Shown here piece after piece: positions 7,807 through 16,609 of a DNA stretch of 64,000 nucleotides (position 1 is its first letter; each line of letters starts with the position of its first letter). The stretch comes from JAEWSN01 sp942493335 (GTDB lineage Bacteria > Bacillota > Clostridia > DSM-8532). Made by a program: the position numbers and the translations under genes. Under the pieces are notes generated by a model that saw nothing but the letters and a program-made list of their open reading frames with translations, made no database searches and had not been told where the DNA came from. The stretch covers positions 1,302,001-1,366,000 of the forward strand of contig OW818693.1 in assembly GCA_942493335.1 (NCBI GenBank), given 5' to 3'.

Positions 7807-8727
7807 ATGAAACACTTGTTATGCCTGGGCGATTGGACGAAATCCGACATCCTCGATACCCTGGATCTGGCCGACAAGCTCAAATATGAGCAGAAGAGCG
7901 GAATCCGACACGATCATCTCCTGCAGGGAAAAACCCTCGGCATGATCTTTACAAAATCCTCCACGCGCACCCGCGTATCCTTCGAGGTGGGCATGGTCCA
8001 GCTGGGTGGATATCCCCTCTTCCTCAGCTCGACCGACATACAGCTGGGACGTGGTGAAACGGTCGCGGATACAGCCAGGGTCCTCTCCCGCTATATCGAC
8101 GGGATCATGATCCGCACCTTCAAGCAATCCGATGTCGAAGACCTTGCAAAATACGGCTCCATCCCGATCATCAACGGCCTGACGGATCTCCAGCACCCAT
8201 GCCAGATTCTGGCGGATCTGCAGACCATCCGGGAGCACAAGAAAACGTTGGCGGGTCTGAAACTTGCATATGTCGGGGACGGCAACAATGTGGCCAATTC
8301 TCTCCTCATCGGCTGCGCCAAGGTCGGCATGCATATTGCGATCGCCTCTCCCGAAGGATTCGACTGTGATGCGGACAGTGTGGCAATGGCAAGGGAAGCG
8401 GCTGCGGCAAACAACACTTCCGTCGTGCTGACGCATTCGCCGGAGGAAGCCGTCAAGGACGCCGATGTCGTGTATACGGACACATGGGTCAGCATGGGCA
8501 TGGAAGCGGAAAAAGCGGAACGTGTGCGGCAGTTTGCCGGTTTCGAGGTAAACGCTGCGCTGATGGCATGTGCTAAGCCCGATGCCATCTTCCTGCACTG
8601 CCTGCCGGCCTATCGCGGTTACGAGGTATCAGCGGAAGTCATCGACGGCCCGCAATCCGTCGTATTCGACGAGGCGGAAAACCGCCTGCACGCCCAGAAG
8701 GCGGTCATGGTCAGGCTGATGGGCTGA
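7807..8727 (+). CDS. argF: Ornithine carbamoyltransferase
   Basis: This 306-residue enzyme catalyses carbamoyl phosphate plus ornithine to citrulline in arginine biosynthesis (or the reverse in arginine catabolism). Motifs are the carbamoyl-phosphate loop STRTR (52-56), HPCQ (130-133), the ornithine loop DTWVSMGME and the catalytic FLHCLPA. It begins after GAGGTG and is followed 13 bp later by a GNAT gene with its own ribosome binding site. No carbamate kinase or arginine deiminase lies nearby, so the anabolic role is favoured; a promoter-embedded ARG box supports that. Confidence 0.96.
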   Translation: MKHLLCLGDWTKSDILDTLDLADKLKYEQKSGIRHDHLLQGKTLGMIFTKSSTRTRVSFEVGMVQLGGYPLFLSSTDIQLGRGETVADTARVLSRYIDGIMIRTFKQSDVEDLAKYGSIPIINGLTDLQHPCQILADLQTIREHKKTLAGLKLAYVGDGNNVANSLLIGCAKVGMHIAIASPEGFDCDADSVAMAREAAAANNTSVVLTHSPEEAVKDADVVYTDTWVSMGMEAEKAERVRQFAGFEVNAALMACAKPDAIFLHCLPAYRGYEVSAEVIDGPQSVVFDEAENRLHAQKAVMVRLMG

Positions 8728-8740
8728 CGGGAGGCGCGCA

Positions 8741-9220
8741 ATGACGTACACATTCATCATCCGGAGGGCGGAGGAAACCGACGCACCTGCCGTCCATTCC
8801 ATCCTGCAGAGCGCCTTTGCGGAATATGCCTTTGTCACGGGCCAGTCCGGACTGGAGGCCTTGAAGGAGAGCATCGAAGACGTTCGGACGCAGATCGTGA
8901 CAAAACCCGTCTATGTGGCGGAAATCGACGGTGCCATCATGGGAACGGTCCGTCTCGAGATTCGCGGAACCGAGGCATATCTGAGCCGCTTCGCCGTATC
9001 CAGCGAAACCAGGAATCTCGGCATCGGAAAGTCACTCATGAATGTCGTGGATAAGTACCTTTCCGCAAATGGAGTGAAACGCGTCACCCTGCATACGGCG
9101 TCGCGCCACCTCGCCCTCGTCCGCTTCTACTACAGCCGCGGCTTTTTCGTGGAGGCGGTCGAGACGGACCGCGGATATCTGCGTGCGAGAATGGTGAAGG
9201 AATATGGCATGACGGCATGA
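8741..9220 (+). CDS. GNAT-family N-acetyltransferase
   Basis: This 159-residue protein has the GNAT fold, with motif A (acetyl-CoA binding) at about 85-100, reading RNLGIGKSLMN, and motif B near FYYSRGFFVEA. Its start has GGGAGG nine bases upstream. It is co-oriented with argF and 13 bp from it, so an operon is likely. An N-acetylglutamate synthase role is conceivable from the context, but the sequence alone only supports an acetyltransferase of unknown acceptor. Confidence 0.82.
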   Translation: MTYTFIIRRAEETDAPAVHSILQSAFAEYAFVTGQSGLEALKESIEDVRTQIVTKPVYVAEIDGAIMGTVRLEIRGTEAYLSRFAVSSETRNLGIGKSLMNVVDKYLSANGVKRVTLHTASRHLALVRFYYSRGFFVEAVETDRGYLRARMVKEYGMTA

Positions 9221-9231
9221 ACCACGGCTGA

Positions 9232-9623
9232 TGTGTTCCCCGCCAATTAAGTTCACCCCTGGACAATAAAGTTGATCCCTGAAGCCAAATAAGTTGACCC
9301 CTGCAGGCCCCAGCCCGTGCCGTCATGGGCAGCAACGGCTTCCACCTATCACAAACAGAATCCCCTGTAAGCCGCTCATTGGATGGCTCGCAGGGGATTT
9401 CTCTTTTGCTTTTCTCTGATTCCTTCTCCCCTATCCCCTCTCGTCCAGGGGCGAACTAATTGTCTTTTTTCTCTTCCATTTTATCCATTTTTTATGGAAA
9501 AGAGGGGTGGATCAGGGGTGAACTCAATTGTCATCAAATATTTTCCTTTTCTGCCCATGAAGTGCTTGGCTGTGGGGTTTGAGTGGGGTTGGGTTCAGGG
9601 GTGAACTTAATTGTCATTGTACA
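9232..9623. mobile_element. Gene-less 392-bp element with IS21-like multiple terminal repeats
   Basis: Three copies of a roughly 20-bp motif (core AATTAAGTTCACCCCTG) occur in one orientation at 9243-9262, 9262-9283 and 9285-9303. Three occur in the opposite orientation at 9446-9465, 9513-9532 and 9594-9615. Outside the outermost copies, TGT ends are placed symmetrically; the right end reads out as TGTACAATGACAATTAAG. The directly repeated tetranucleotide CTGA flanks the unit (9228-9231 and 9624-9627) and would be the target duplication. Multiple subterminal repeats with TG..CA ends are typical of IS21-family elements. No istA/istB is present, so this is a MITE-like or deletion derivative. It lies between the convergent GNAT and PIG-L genes. 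Confidence 0.65.
9359..9416 (+). terminator. Intrinsic terminator for argF-GNAT
   Basis: AATCCCCTG (9359-9367) pairs with CAGGGGATT (9391-9399), with an inner AGCC/GGCT extension, followed by TCTCTTTTGCTTTT. It lies inside the IS21-like element, so the element either carries the terminator or grew around it. Confidence 0.7.
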
Positions 9624-9630
9624 CTGACTG

Positions 9631-10512
9631 TCATGTGGTTTGTTTCCCGGAGCCGAACGGGGAATAATGTTCGACACGGGCCATGGTATCTGCGACGAAG
9701 TGATGCAGAACATGGCGTGCATACGCTTCCACGCTGAGTTTCGGATCCTTGATCAACGGAAGAAGATCCACGGCGAATTCGATCTCCGGATGCTCGCCGG
9801 CTGACTGGGCTTCCTGATGGGTTGCGTTCGCCATGCGACGTCCTCTCAGCGCAGCATCATAAAACCGGCCCTGTGCGTATTGGGACTTGTACAGATGAAT
9901 CAGACAGGCGGACAACTGCTCCGGATCATCGACAGGCAATGCGCAGCGATCTCCATGTATGGTCCAGTCCAGACTCCTCCAGACTTCGCAACCGTACACG
10001 GCCTCCGGCATCCACCCTGTCGATCCGGCTACTTCCCGCAGGGCGCCGATCGTCCGCATGCAGGCCGCAACATGCGTGTCATGCCTGTCAAACGGATTGT
10101 GCATGTAAAGGGTCTCCGGTCTTGCGCCATCAATCAGTTGAACCAGATCTGCATGTGGCCGTTCATCATGCGGATTTTTCCATTCCGCGCTATCATAGCC
10201 CAACAGGACAACGGCAGAATACTTGCCGCATTCAGCCGCCGATTTTTGTTCCGCCCTCCGGACTTCACGCGTTTCGAGATAGGTTAAGCCGGAATAATCG
10301 CCCGTACGCTTGAGCCCTCCGCCGTTTGTGGCCACGACGCCGAAAAAACGATTGCCTCCTGCGCGGACGCCTGCAAGAATGCCAGGCATCGCCATGATCT
10401 CGATGTCATCGGGATGTGAGCCGATCGCCATGATGCTTGCGCGCGCCATGGCCTCCTCAAGCGTTTTACCATCGGGTACATAGCAGTCCGCGTCATGCCT
10501 GCCGAATTTCAT
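9631..10512 (-). CDS. PIG-L family LmbE-type deacetylase
   Basis: This 293-residue protein carries the PIG-L/LmbE zinc hydrolase signature AIGSHPDDIEI (His 33, Asp 35, Asp 36) and a second metal motif HNPFDRHDTHVA. The family deacetylates N-acetylglucosaminyl or N-acetyl amino-sugar conjugates such as bacillithiol and mycothiol precursors; the substrate here is not identifiable. ATG 10512 is the conserved-looking start, with only a weak GGGG upstream. It follows ntpD by 91 bp on the same strand and could be the last gene of that transcript. The IS21-like element ends seven bases after its stop. Confidence 0.82.
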   Translation of the reverse strand: MKFGRHDADCYVPDGKTLEEAMARASIMAIGSHPDDIEIMAMPGILAGVRAGGNRFFGVVATNGGGLKRTGDYSGLTYLETREVRRAEQKSAAECGKYSAVVLLGYDSAEWKNPHDERPHADLVQLIDGARPETLYMHNPFDRHDTHVAACMRTIGALREVAGSTGWMPEAVYGCEVWRSLDWTIHGDRCALPVDDPEQLSACLIHLYKSQYAQGRFYDAALRGRRMANATHQEAQSAGEHPEIEFAVDLLPLIKDPKLSVEAYARHVLHHFVADTMARVEHYSPFGSGKQTT

Positions 10513-10603
10513 CCGTCTACCCCACAGTCCTGAACATCCCACAAAGGGAAACACCACTCCACCGAATTCTCACCATGCCAAGAGACTGGCTTGCCCGGGA
10601 TGA

Positions 10604-11275
10604 TCACGGTTCTGCGTCTTCCAGGATCCGCTGCCGCCTTGTCTGTTCCACCATCATGTCCTTGACCTTCATGAGGCGAGTCAGGTTGCCACGTTCGTTC
10701 TCATCCAATTTCATGACGATGTACTTGATCGTCTCCTGAAGATTCGGAATCATGACATACTCCAGGGCATTGACACGCCGCCGTGTCTTCTCGATCTCGT
10801 CTGCCAGCAATTGGGCGGACTTTTCCAGTTCCGCCAGTTTCAGCAGGACGGGTGCTGCGGCGGAGAAGGATGCGATGGCACCATCCAGTTCCCCGGAGGT
10901 GGTCGCGAAGCCATACGGGTAGATATCCCCTTCCGCCGCATTTCCCGTATCAAAGGACAGGATGGGCACATTGACGCTCATGATGTTGCGGAGTGAAGCC
11001 TGAAGCGTCATTTTCATCTTGGGGAAGCACAATGCCTCCTCCATCAGATCATCGCTCATGACGGCACGCGCCATCAGAAAACGGCCATGTGCGTTCTTCA
11101 ACAGGGCTTCAGCCTCTTCCCGGACACGCCTGTTTTCACGGACAATGTCCAGAAACTGCTTCATCAGCTCATCCCGTTTGTCCTTCAGGAGCTTGTGACC
11201 GCGTTGTGCCGTCCGAAGCCTCCGTTTCAGATTGGTCAGCACCATTCGGGTCGGGTTTACGTTCATGCGGGCCAT
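10604..11275 (-). CDS. ntpD: V-type ATPase subunit D (central stalk)
   Basis: This 223-residue subunit forms the rotating central shaft inside the A3B3 head, joining it to the membrane rotor through subunits F and C. It is helical throughout, with the family start NVNPTRMVLTNLKRRL and a C-terminal helix containing RRRVNALEYVMIPNL. ATG 11275 has GGGAGG six bases upstream; ATG 11266 is an alternative. It is the last ntp gene; the E. hirae ntpH and ntpJ genes that follow ntpD there are absent. Confidence 0.95.
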   Translation of the reverse strand: MARMNVNPTRMVLTNLKRRLRTAQRGHKLLKDKRDELMKQFLDIVRENRRVREEAEALLKNAHGRFLMARAVMSDDLMEEALCFPKMKMTLQASLRNIMSVNVPILSFDTGNAAEGDIYPYGFATTSGELDGAIASFSAAAPVLLKLAELEKSAQLLADEIEKTRRRVNALEYVMIPNLQETIKYIVMKLDENERGNLTRLMKVKDMMVEQTRRQRILEDAEP

Positions 11276-11315
11276 GGATTGCCTCCTCCCGATGCGTTGA
11301 TGGGTTGGCGACAGT

Positions 11316-12707
11316 TCATTCCGCCGCCGGTTTCGCATGGGCCGGGTGATACTTTTCGATGAATTCCGTCCGGATGCGCTTCAGCTCCGTTTCCGGAAGA
11401 ATGGCGAGCAATTCCCATCCAAGGGCCAGGGTATCCTCAATACTGCGATCCGTCTGATAGCCTTGGGATACATAGCGGCGCTCGAAGGCATCCGCGAATT
11501 TCGCGTACAGGCGATCTGTTTCCGACAGCGCCGCTTCCCCGAGAATCGTGGCAAGTTCCTTGGCCTCTTTGCCGCGCGCGTAGGCCGCAAAAAGCTGGTT
11601 CATGGTGTTGGCATGATCCTCCCGGGTCTTGCCTCTGCCGATGCCCTTGTCCTTCAACCGTGAAAGAGAGGGGAGCACATCAATCGGGGGTGTGATTCCC
11701 TTTTTATACAGATCCCGGTTCAGGATGATCTGGCCTTCCGTGATATAGCCTGTAAGATCGGGAATCGGGTGGGTCTTGTCATCCTCCGGCATTGTCAGGA
11801 TCGGGATCATCGTGATCGACCCTTCCTTTCCGCGGATGCGGCCGGCGCGTTCGTACATGCTGGCAAGATCGGTATACAGGTATCCAGGGTAACCACGGCG
11901 TCCGGGCACTTCCTTGCGGGCGGCCGAAACCTCACGCAGGGCTTCCGCGTAGTTCGTGATGTCCGTCAGGATGACCAGGACGTGCATGTCCTTGTCGAAC
12001 GCAAGATACTCCGCGGCTGTTAGCGCCATGCGAGGTGTTGCAATACGTTCGACGGCCGGATCGTTGGCGAGGTTCATGAACAGGACGGTTCGGTCAATGG
12101 CACCTGTCTGGCGGAAATCGTTGATGAAGAAATCCGCTTCCTCGAAGGTGATGCCGATGGCTGCGAACACAACGGCAAACTTCGAATCGGTCCCGCGGAC
12201 CTTTGCCTGGCGGGCGATCTGTGCAGCGAGCTGGGCATGCGGGAGACCGGATGCGGAGAAAATGGGGAGCTTCTGGCCGCGGACCAGTGTATTCAATCCA
12301 TCAATGGCGGACACACCGGTCTGGATGAATTCATCCGGATAGTTTCGGGCGGCGGGATTCATGGGCAGGCCGTTGATGTCGATCCGTTTCTCCGCAAGGA
12401 TCTCCGGTCCACCGTCGATGGGTTTGCCGAGACCGTCGAACACTCGGCCGAGCAGGTCGGTCGAAACAGGAAGCTCAAGCCCGCGTCCGAGGAAGCGGAT
12501 CTTGCTGCTGGAAAGGTTGATGCCGACAGCGTTCTCAAACAGCTGCACCAGTGCGTGGCTGCCGTTGACCTCCAGCACCTTGCAACGCCTGATCTCTCCG
12601 TTCGCCAGCGTGATTTCACCGATTTCATTGTAGGTGACGCCTTCGACGCCGTGCACCAGCATCAGCGGACCGGCCACTTCAGCCAGCGATTTGTATTCCT
12701 TCAGCAT
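11316..12707 (-). CDS. ntpB: V-type ATPase subunit B
   Basis: This 463-residue non-catalytic head subunit alternates with A in the hexamer and contributes arginine residues to the catalytic interface. It lacks a Walker A motif, as expected for B. Family blocks include GLGKPIDGGP, FIQTGVSAIDGLNTLVRGQK, SGLPHAQLAAQIARQA and REVSAARKEVPGRRGYPGY. The start at 12707 follows the ntpA stop TAA without a gap, and AAAGGAGGTCGG lies at the end of ntpA, so translation is coupled. Confidence 0.97.
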   Translation of the reverse strand: MLKEYKSLAEVAGPLMLVHGVEGVTYNEIGEITLANGEIRRCKVLEVNGSHALVQLFENAVGINLSSSKIRFLGRGLELPVSTDLLGRVFDGLGKPIDGGPEILAEKRIDINGLPMNPAARNYPDEFIQTGVSAIDGLNTLVRGQKLPIFSASGLPHAQLAAQIARQAKVRGTDSKFAVVFAAIGITFEEADFFINDFRQTGAIDRTVLFMNLANDPAVERIATPRMALTAAEYLAFDKDMHVLVILTDITNYAEALREVSAARKEVPGRRGYPGYLYTDLASMYERAGRIRGKEGSITMIPILTMPEDDKTHPIPDLTGYITEGQIILNRDLYKKGITPPIDVLPSLSRLKDKGIGRGKTREDHANTMNQLFAAYARGKEAKELATILGEAALSETDRLYAKFADAFERRYVSQGYQTDRSIEDTLALGWELLAILPETELKRIRTEFIEKYHPAHAKPAAE

Positions 12708-14477
12708 TTATCCGACCTCCTTTGCGGCCAGCGCCTGAATCTGTGTGGCCAATTCCCGCTCAATCCCATCGCATTCCGCATCGATATCATATTCGGGCAC
12801 ATACTTCGCGCGCGCAATCCGGACACGAACGGGCAGATCGAAGAGCACCCGGATGTCCGCTCCCCTGCGTACCGCTTCCTTGCCCTGTTCCGGGAAGGAG
12901 AGGATGATTTTCAAAAGCCTGTTCATCTTGTGAAAGCTGCTGTATGTGTCAATTTCGTGGAAAGCATCCTGTTGAAGGTAATCCTCCCGGATGGAGCGGG
13001 CCGCCTCAAGCGTCACCCTGTCTTCCGGCGACAAGGCATCCACGCCGACAAGGCGCACAATTTCATCCAGTTCGGACTCTTCCTGAAGGATGCGCATCAT
13101 GTCGGCGCGATACCCTACCCATTCCCGTGAAATGTGCTCCTTGTACCAACCTTCGAGACGGTCGGAATACAACGAATAACTGATCAGCCAGTTGATGGCC
13201 GGGAAATGGCGTCGGTAGGAAAGATTGTAATCCAGTCCCCAGAACACTTTTACGATGCGCAAGGTAGCCTGTGTGACCGGTTCGGATAGATCGCCGCCGG
13301 GAGGCGACACCGCTCCGATGGCACTGAGGGAACCAATGCGGCCTTCGCTGCCGAGCACCTTCACCTTGCCCGCCCGTTCATAGAACTGGGCCAGACGGGA
13401 AGCAAGATATGCGGGATATCCTTCCTCACCTGGCATTTCTTCAAGTCTACCGGACATTTCACGCAAAGCCTCTGCCCATCGGGAGGTCGAGTCTGCCATC
13501 AGGGCGACACTGTACCCCTGGTCCCTGAAATACTCCGCAATCGTGATGCCGGTATAGATGGAAGCTTCGCGTGCCGCAACAGGCATGTCCGAAGTGTTCG
13601 CAATCAGGACGGTTCGCTTCATCAGCGATTCCCCGGTGCGAGGGTCCTTCAGTTCCGGGAATTCCATCAGAACATCCGTCATCTCGTTGCCGCGCTCCCC
13701 GCAGCCAATATAGACAATCAGGTCCGCCGAGGCCCATTTTGCCAACTGGTGCTGGACAACGGTCTTGCCGGAACCAAAAGGCCCCGGAATGGCCGCCACA
13801 CCGCCGTTTGCAATCGGGAACAGGGTATCGATGACGCGCTGACCCGTCTGGAGGGGTTCGTCCGGCGCCAGTTTCCGGGCATAAGGCCGTTCCCGGCGGA
13901 CAGGCCATCTCTGGAGCATCGGCAACGCATTCATGGATCCATCCGCCATCCGGACGGTCGCGATGGTCTCCTCGATGGTGAAGTCGCCTTCATGGATTTC
14001 CACGAGCTCTCCAGTCACTCCAAAGGGAACCATGATCCGATGGGTGAACACCCCGTTTTCCTGTACGGTTCCGAGGATGTCGCCGGGGACTACCTGTGCG
14101 CCAACTGCCGCAACGGGTTGGAACGGCCACTTTTTCGACCGGTCCAGCGAAGGAATCTGGATGCCGCGTGTGATGTTGTTGCCGATTTGTTCGCGCATGG
14201 TCTCCAGCGGCCGCAGGATGCCATCGAACATGTTCTCGATGAGACCGGGACCCAGTTCAACGCTCAAGGGCAACCCGGTGGAAACAACGGGAAAGCCAGG
14301 ACCAAGGCCCGATGTTTCCTCGTAAACCTGGATGGAAGCACGGTCTCCGCGGATTTCCAGTATTTCTCCAATGAGATTCAATGAACCGACGCGTACCACA
14401 TCGTACATGTTCGCATCCCGCATACCCTCGGCCACGACCAGTGGACCGGATACTTTGACGATCTTGCCCTGACTCAA
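12708..14477 (-). CDS. ntpA: V-type ATPase catalytic subunit A
   Basis: This 589-residue catalytic ATPase subunit has Walker A GPFGSGKT at 232-239, the non-homologous insert typical of A subunits at about 110-190, and DSTSRWAEALRE in the catalytic core. The start is a TTG at 14477 (reading MSQGKIVKVSGPLVVA), because AAGGAGGG lies six bases upstream and family members begin exactly there. An in-frame ATG at 14618 would add 47 basic residues with no family counterpart and has a poor ribosome binding site. The 156-bp gap to the upstream ntpG gene is unusually long for this otherwise tightly packed operon. Confidence 0.96.
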   Translation of the reverse strand: MSQGKIVKVSGPLVVAEGMRDANMYDVVRVGSLNLIGEILEIRGDRASIQVYEETSGLGPGFPVVSTGLPLSVELGPGLIENMFDGILRPLETMREQIGNNITRGIQIPSLDRSKKWPFQPVAAVGAQVVPGDILGTVQENGVFTHRIMVPFGVTGELVEIHEGDFTIEETIATVRMADGSMNALPMLQRWPVRRERPYARKLAPDEPLQTGQRVIDTLFPIANGGVAAIPGPFGSGKTVVQHQLAKWASADLIVYIGCGERGNEMTDVLMEFPELKDPRTGESLMKRTVLIANTSDMPVAAREASIYTGITIAEYFRDQGYSVALMADSTSRWAEALREMSGRLEEMPGEEGYPAYLASRLAQFYERAGKVKVLGSEGRIGSLSAIGAVSPPGGDLSEPVTQATLRIVKVFWGLDYNLSYRRHFPAINWLISYSLYSDRLEGWYKEHISREWVGYRADMMRILQEESELDEIVRLVGVDALSPEDRVTLEAARSIREDYLQQDAFHEIDTYSSFHKMNRLLKIILSFPEQGKEAVRRGADIRVLFDLPVRVRIARAKYVPEYDIDAECDGIERELATQIQALAAKEVG

Positions 14478-14633
14478 TCGGATCCCTCCTTGCACCTCGC
14501 CGTTCCAGATGCGCAACGCGCTCCGGTTCCGACCAACATTCCCGAATGGGACCTGCCTTGCCGGAATGCCCGCTTCACCCTTCCGGATGTCACGAACTCT
14601 TCTTCTAGCAATTCCCATATTCCTGTTGCATCA

Positions 14634-14954
14634 TTAGTCGTTATTGAACAGGATATCCGCTCCAACCGCTTTTTCGACACTCCGCCGAACACCGGCCATT
14701 CCGATGCCCAGCCCGCCCCGGACGCCGGGAATCGGGATGATGGCAGGGAACCGTCTGTTCCGGTATAGTGCAAGAACACTTTCCAGAGAAGCCGCTACCT
14801 GTTCTGTCACATACAGAACGGCAAAATCCTTTTCAGCCAATTCCCGGAGAAGTTTTTCCGCCTGCTCCGCGTTTTCCACCGGAAAAGCCTCGAATCCGAT
14901 AGCGGTAAATCCGAGCACGCTGTCCTTGTCCCCGATGACACCCACCCTATACAT
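14634..14954 (-). CDS. ntpG: V-type ATPase subunit F (central stalk; NtpG)
   Basis: This 106-residue subunit F binds D in the rotor shaft. It begins MYRVGVIGDKDSVLGF, the classic subunit F start, and has PIPGVRGGLGIGM near the end. The start at 14954 overlaps the ntpC stop by eight bases. The size fits the family (about 100-110 residues). Confidence 0.93.
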   Translation of the reverse strand: MYRVGVIGDKDSVLGFTAIGFEAFPVENAEQAEKLLRELAEKDFAVLYVTEQVAASLESVLALYRNRRFPAIIPIPGVRGGLGIGMAGVRRSVEKAVGADILFNND

Positions 14955-15954
14955 AGGCCAACCTAAGCCTTTCCTTGATGTCCGATTGGGTGAGGCCATT
15001 GACCTTCCCCGTCATCACGATGCGCACATTTCGGATTTCCGTTTCCCTGGCCAGCAGATGTCCCACCATGGCTTCAACCCCCATCGCCGTGTACCGGGCT
15101 TTGCGGACAAATACCATCAGCCGGTCATCCAGCTGCTTCTCCAGCCAGGAGATGCCGTGTCCCGCCTTATAGCCTTCCATGCCTGCAATGGCCGCTTCCC
15201 CGAACCATGTGAACCGGATGGCCTCAAGCAGGTTCTCAAGCGGTTTTTCCGACGCATCCCGGAATCGGGTCGGATCGATGAGTCCGCCGGAAAGGATGGC
15301 CTTGCGGAAAAAATCACGGGATTCACCCGCCAACTTTCCCCGGATGGCGATACGGATGTTCGCCATATCCGTCATCAGGGCGATCAGTTCCATCAGGAAC
15401 GGATTGCCGATATCCGTGGCGAGCCGACCCATGTGTGTGAAATTCGCCTTGTCCAGGACCAAATCGATATCCCTTGGGTCTGCAGTTTTTCCGAATACGG
15501 CCATCGCTTCTGCGATCCCGGCGCCCAGGATCTCATGGAACGCGCCGAAACGCATGCCGACAATCGCTTGAATCAACTGGGGCACCGGCACGGTACCGCT
15601 TTTCAACCCGGAAAATTCTGCCATGTCCTGACCCTGATACATGGCTTTCAGCAGACGCTTGGCGTTCAGGTAATCCTCCCGGATCCGGAATACATCCAAC
15701 ACTTCCGGGTCGGGCATCAGATTGGTCAGAAAAGCAAGTACGCGACCGGGCTCTTCGTCCAGCAACACCTCCCAGTTTTTCCGTCCGGAATCCACCCCGT
15801 CCCCGAAGCACGCTTCAGCCAATTGTTTCAGTGCATCATCCGGCGTATCCGCATCGATCAGCCGATCGAAGCCTGCGGCATCGATCAGGCGGCGCTCGAT
15901 CGCGCGAACCCTGGCTGTCGCATACGCATAGTCTTCCTCATGAATCCTTGTCAT
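14947..15954 (-). CDS. ntpC: V-type ATPase subunit C (rotor socket)
   Basis: This 335-residue subunit C (subunit d of eukaryotes) caps the K ring and links it to the D/F shaft. It is helical, with family blocks YAYATARVRAIERRL at the N-terminus and IRNVRIVMTGKVNGL near the C-terminus. ATG 15954 has GGAAAGGTG seven bases upstream; the in-frame GTG at 15963 lies within that signal. It overlaps ntpG. Confidence 0.94.
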   Translation of the reverse strand: MTRIHEEDYAYATARVRAIERRLIDAAGFDRLIDADTPDDALKQLAEACFGDGVDSGRKNWEVLLDEEPGRVLAFLTNLMPDPEVLDVFRIREDYLNAKRLLKAMYQGQDMAEFSGLKSGTVPVPQLIQAIVGMRFGAFHEILGAGIAEAMAVFGKTADPRDIDLVLDKANFTHMGRLATDIGNPFLMELIALMTDMANIRIAIRGKLAGESRDFFRKAILSGGLIDPTRFRDASEKPLENLLEAIRFTWFGEAAIAGMEGYKAGHGISWLEKQLDDRLMVFVRKARYTAMGVEAMVGHLLARETEIRNVRIVMTGKVNGLTQSDIKERLRLAYV

Positions 15955-15991
15955 TGAGAACACCTTTCCATGGTGACGCTGCCTTCCCGGA

Positions 15992-16591
15992 TCAGTCGAA
16001 CAGGGCCTTCACCACGCTTTGTTCCAGCATAGGCCGGATTCCGGACAAAATGACGGGAAGCGTGCCGTTGATCTCCACTTCCCCGATTCGCACTACAAAT
16101 CCACCATCCGTTGCGAGTCGATCTGCCGAGAATTCCGTATGCCCGGAAAGCCCTGCCGCAGAACGTTTCTTGTCAAGATCGACCAACCATTGGGCTCCCA
16201 GGCGTATCCGATCCTTTTCAGATACGACCAGTTCCGCATTCCCATTCCAGGCCGCCTCCATCATCATCGCCGAAAGCAAGGCCGCATATCGGTCGTCAGG
16301 CAGGTCGAGCAACGCCGAGGAAGCCTTTCCGAAAGCTTCCTCCACCGTACGTTGACGGATGGAGAGGGCCTGCTTGCGCTCCTCGGTACGCAGGGTCGCC
16401 TCATTTCGTCTTCTTTGGGCATCTTTACCTGCTGCGATTTGCCGATCCGCCTCTGATTCCGCCTCATGACGTTTACGTGCGGCGTCGGCCAGAATGGTTT
16501 CCACTTCCGCGCGGGCGGTCTCAAGACGGGTTCGGGCATTGCTTTCCGCTTCCAGCAGGATTTTCTCCTTGATCCGTTGCACGCCTGACAT
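15992..16591 (-). CDS. ntpE: V-type ATPase subunit E (peripheral stalk)
   Basis: This 199-residue peripheral-stalk protein has a long N-terminal helix (about 1-95) rich in Ala, Glu and Arg that pairs with the NtpF-like subunit, and a C-terminal globular domain (GGFVVRIGEVEINGTL) that binds subunit B. ATG 16591 has AGGGGG seven bases upstream. It sits in the canonical position between K and C. Confidence 0.92.
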   Translation of the reverse strand: MSGVQRIKEKILLEAESNARTRLETARAEVETILADAARKRHEAESEADRQIAAGKDAQRRRNEATLRTEERKQALSIRQRTVEEAFGKASSALLDLPDDRYAALLSAMMMEAAWNGNAELVVSEKDRIRLGAQWLVDLDKKRSAAGLSGHTEFSADRLATDGGFVVRIGEVEINGTLPVILSGIRPMLEQSVVKALFD

Positions 16592-16609
16592 GAAGGAACC
16601 CCCTTGCAA

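Noticed and set aside
14478..14618. N-terminal extension of NtpA by 47 residues
   Set aside because: The TTG at 14477 has AAGGAGGG at ideal spacing and matches the family start, while ATG 14618 has a poor signal.
14644..15957. Plus-strand open frame of 437 codons
   Set aside because: It is antisense to ntpC and ntpG, which have clear family motifs and ribosome binding sites. Its translation is rich in His/Arg/Gln with no domain.
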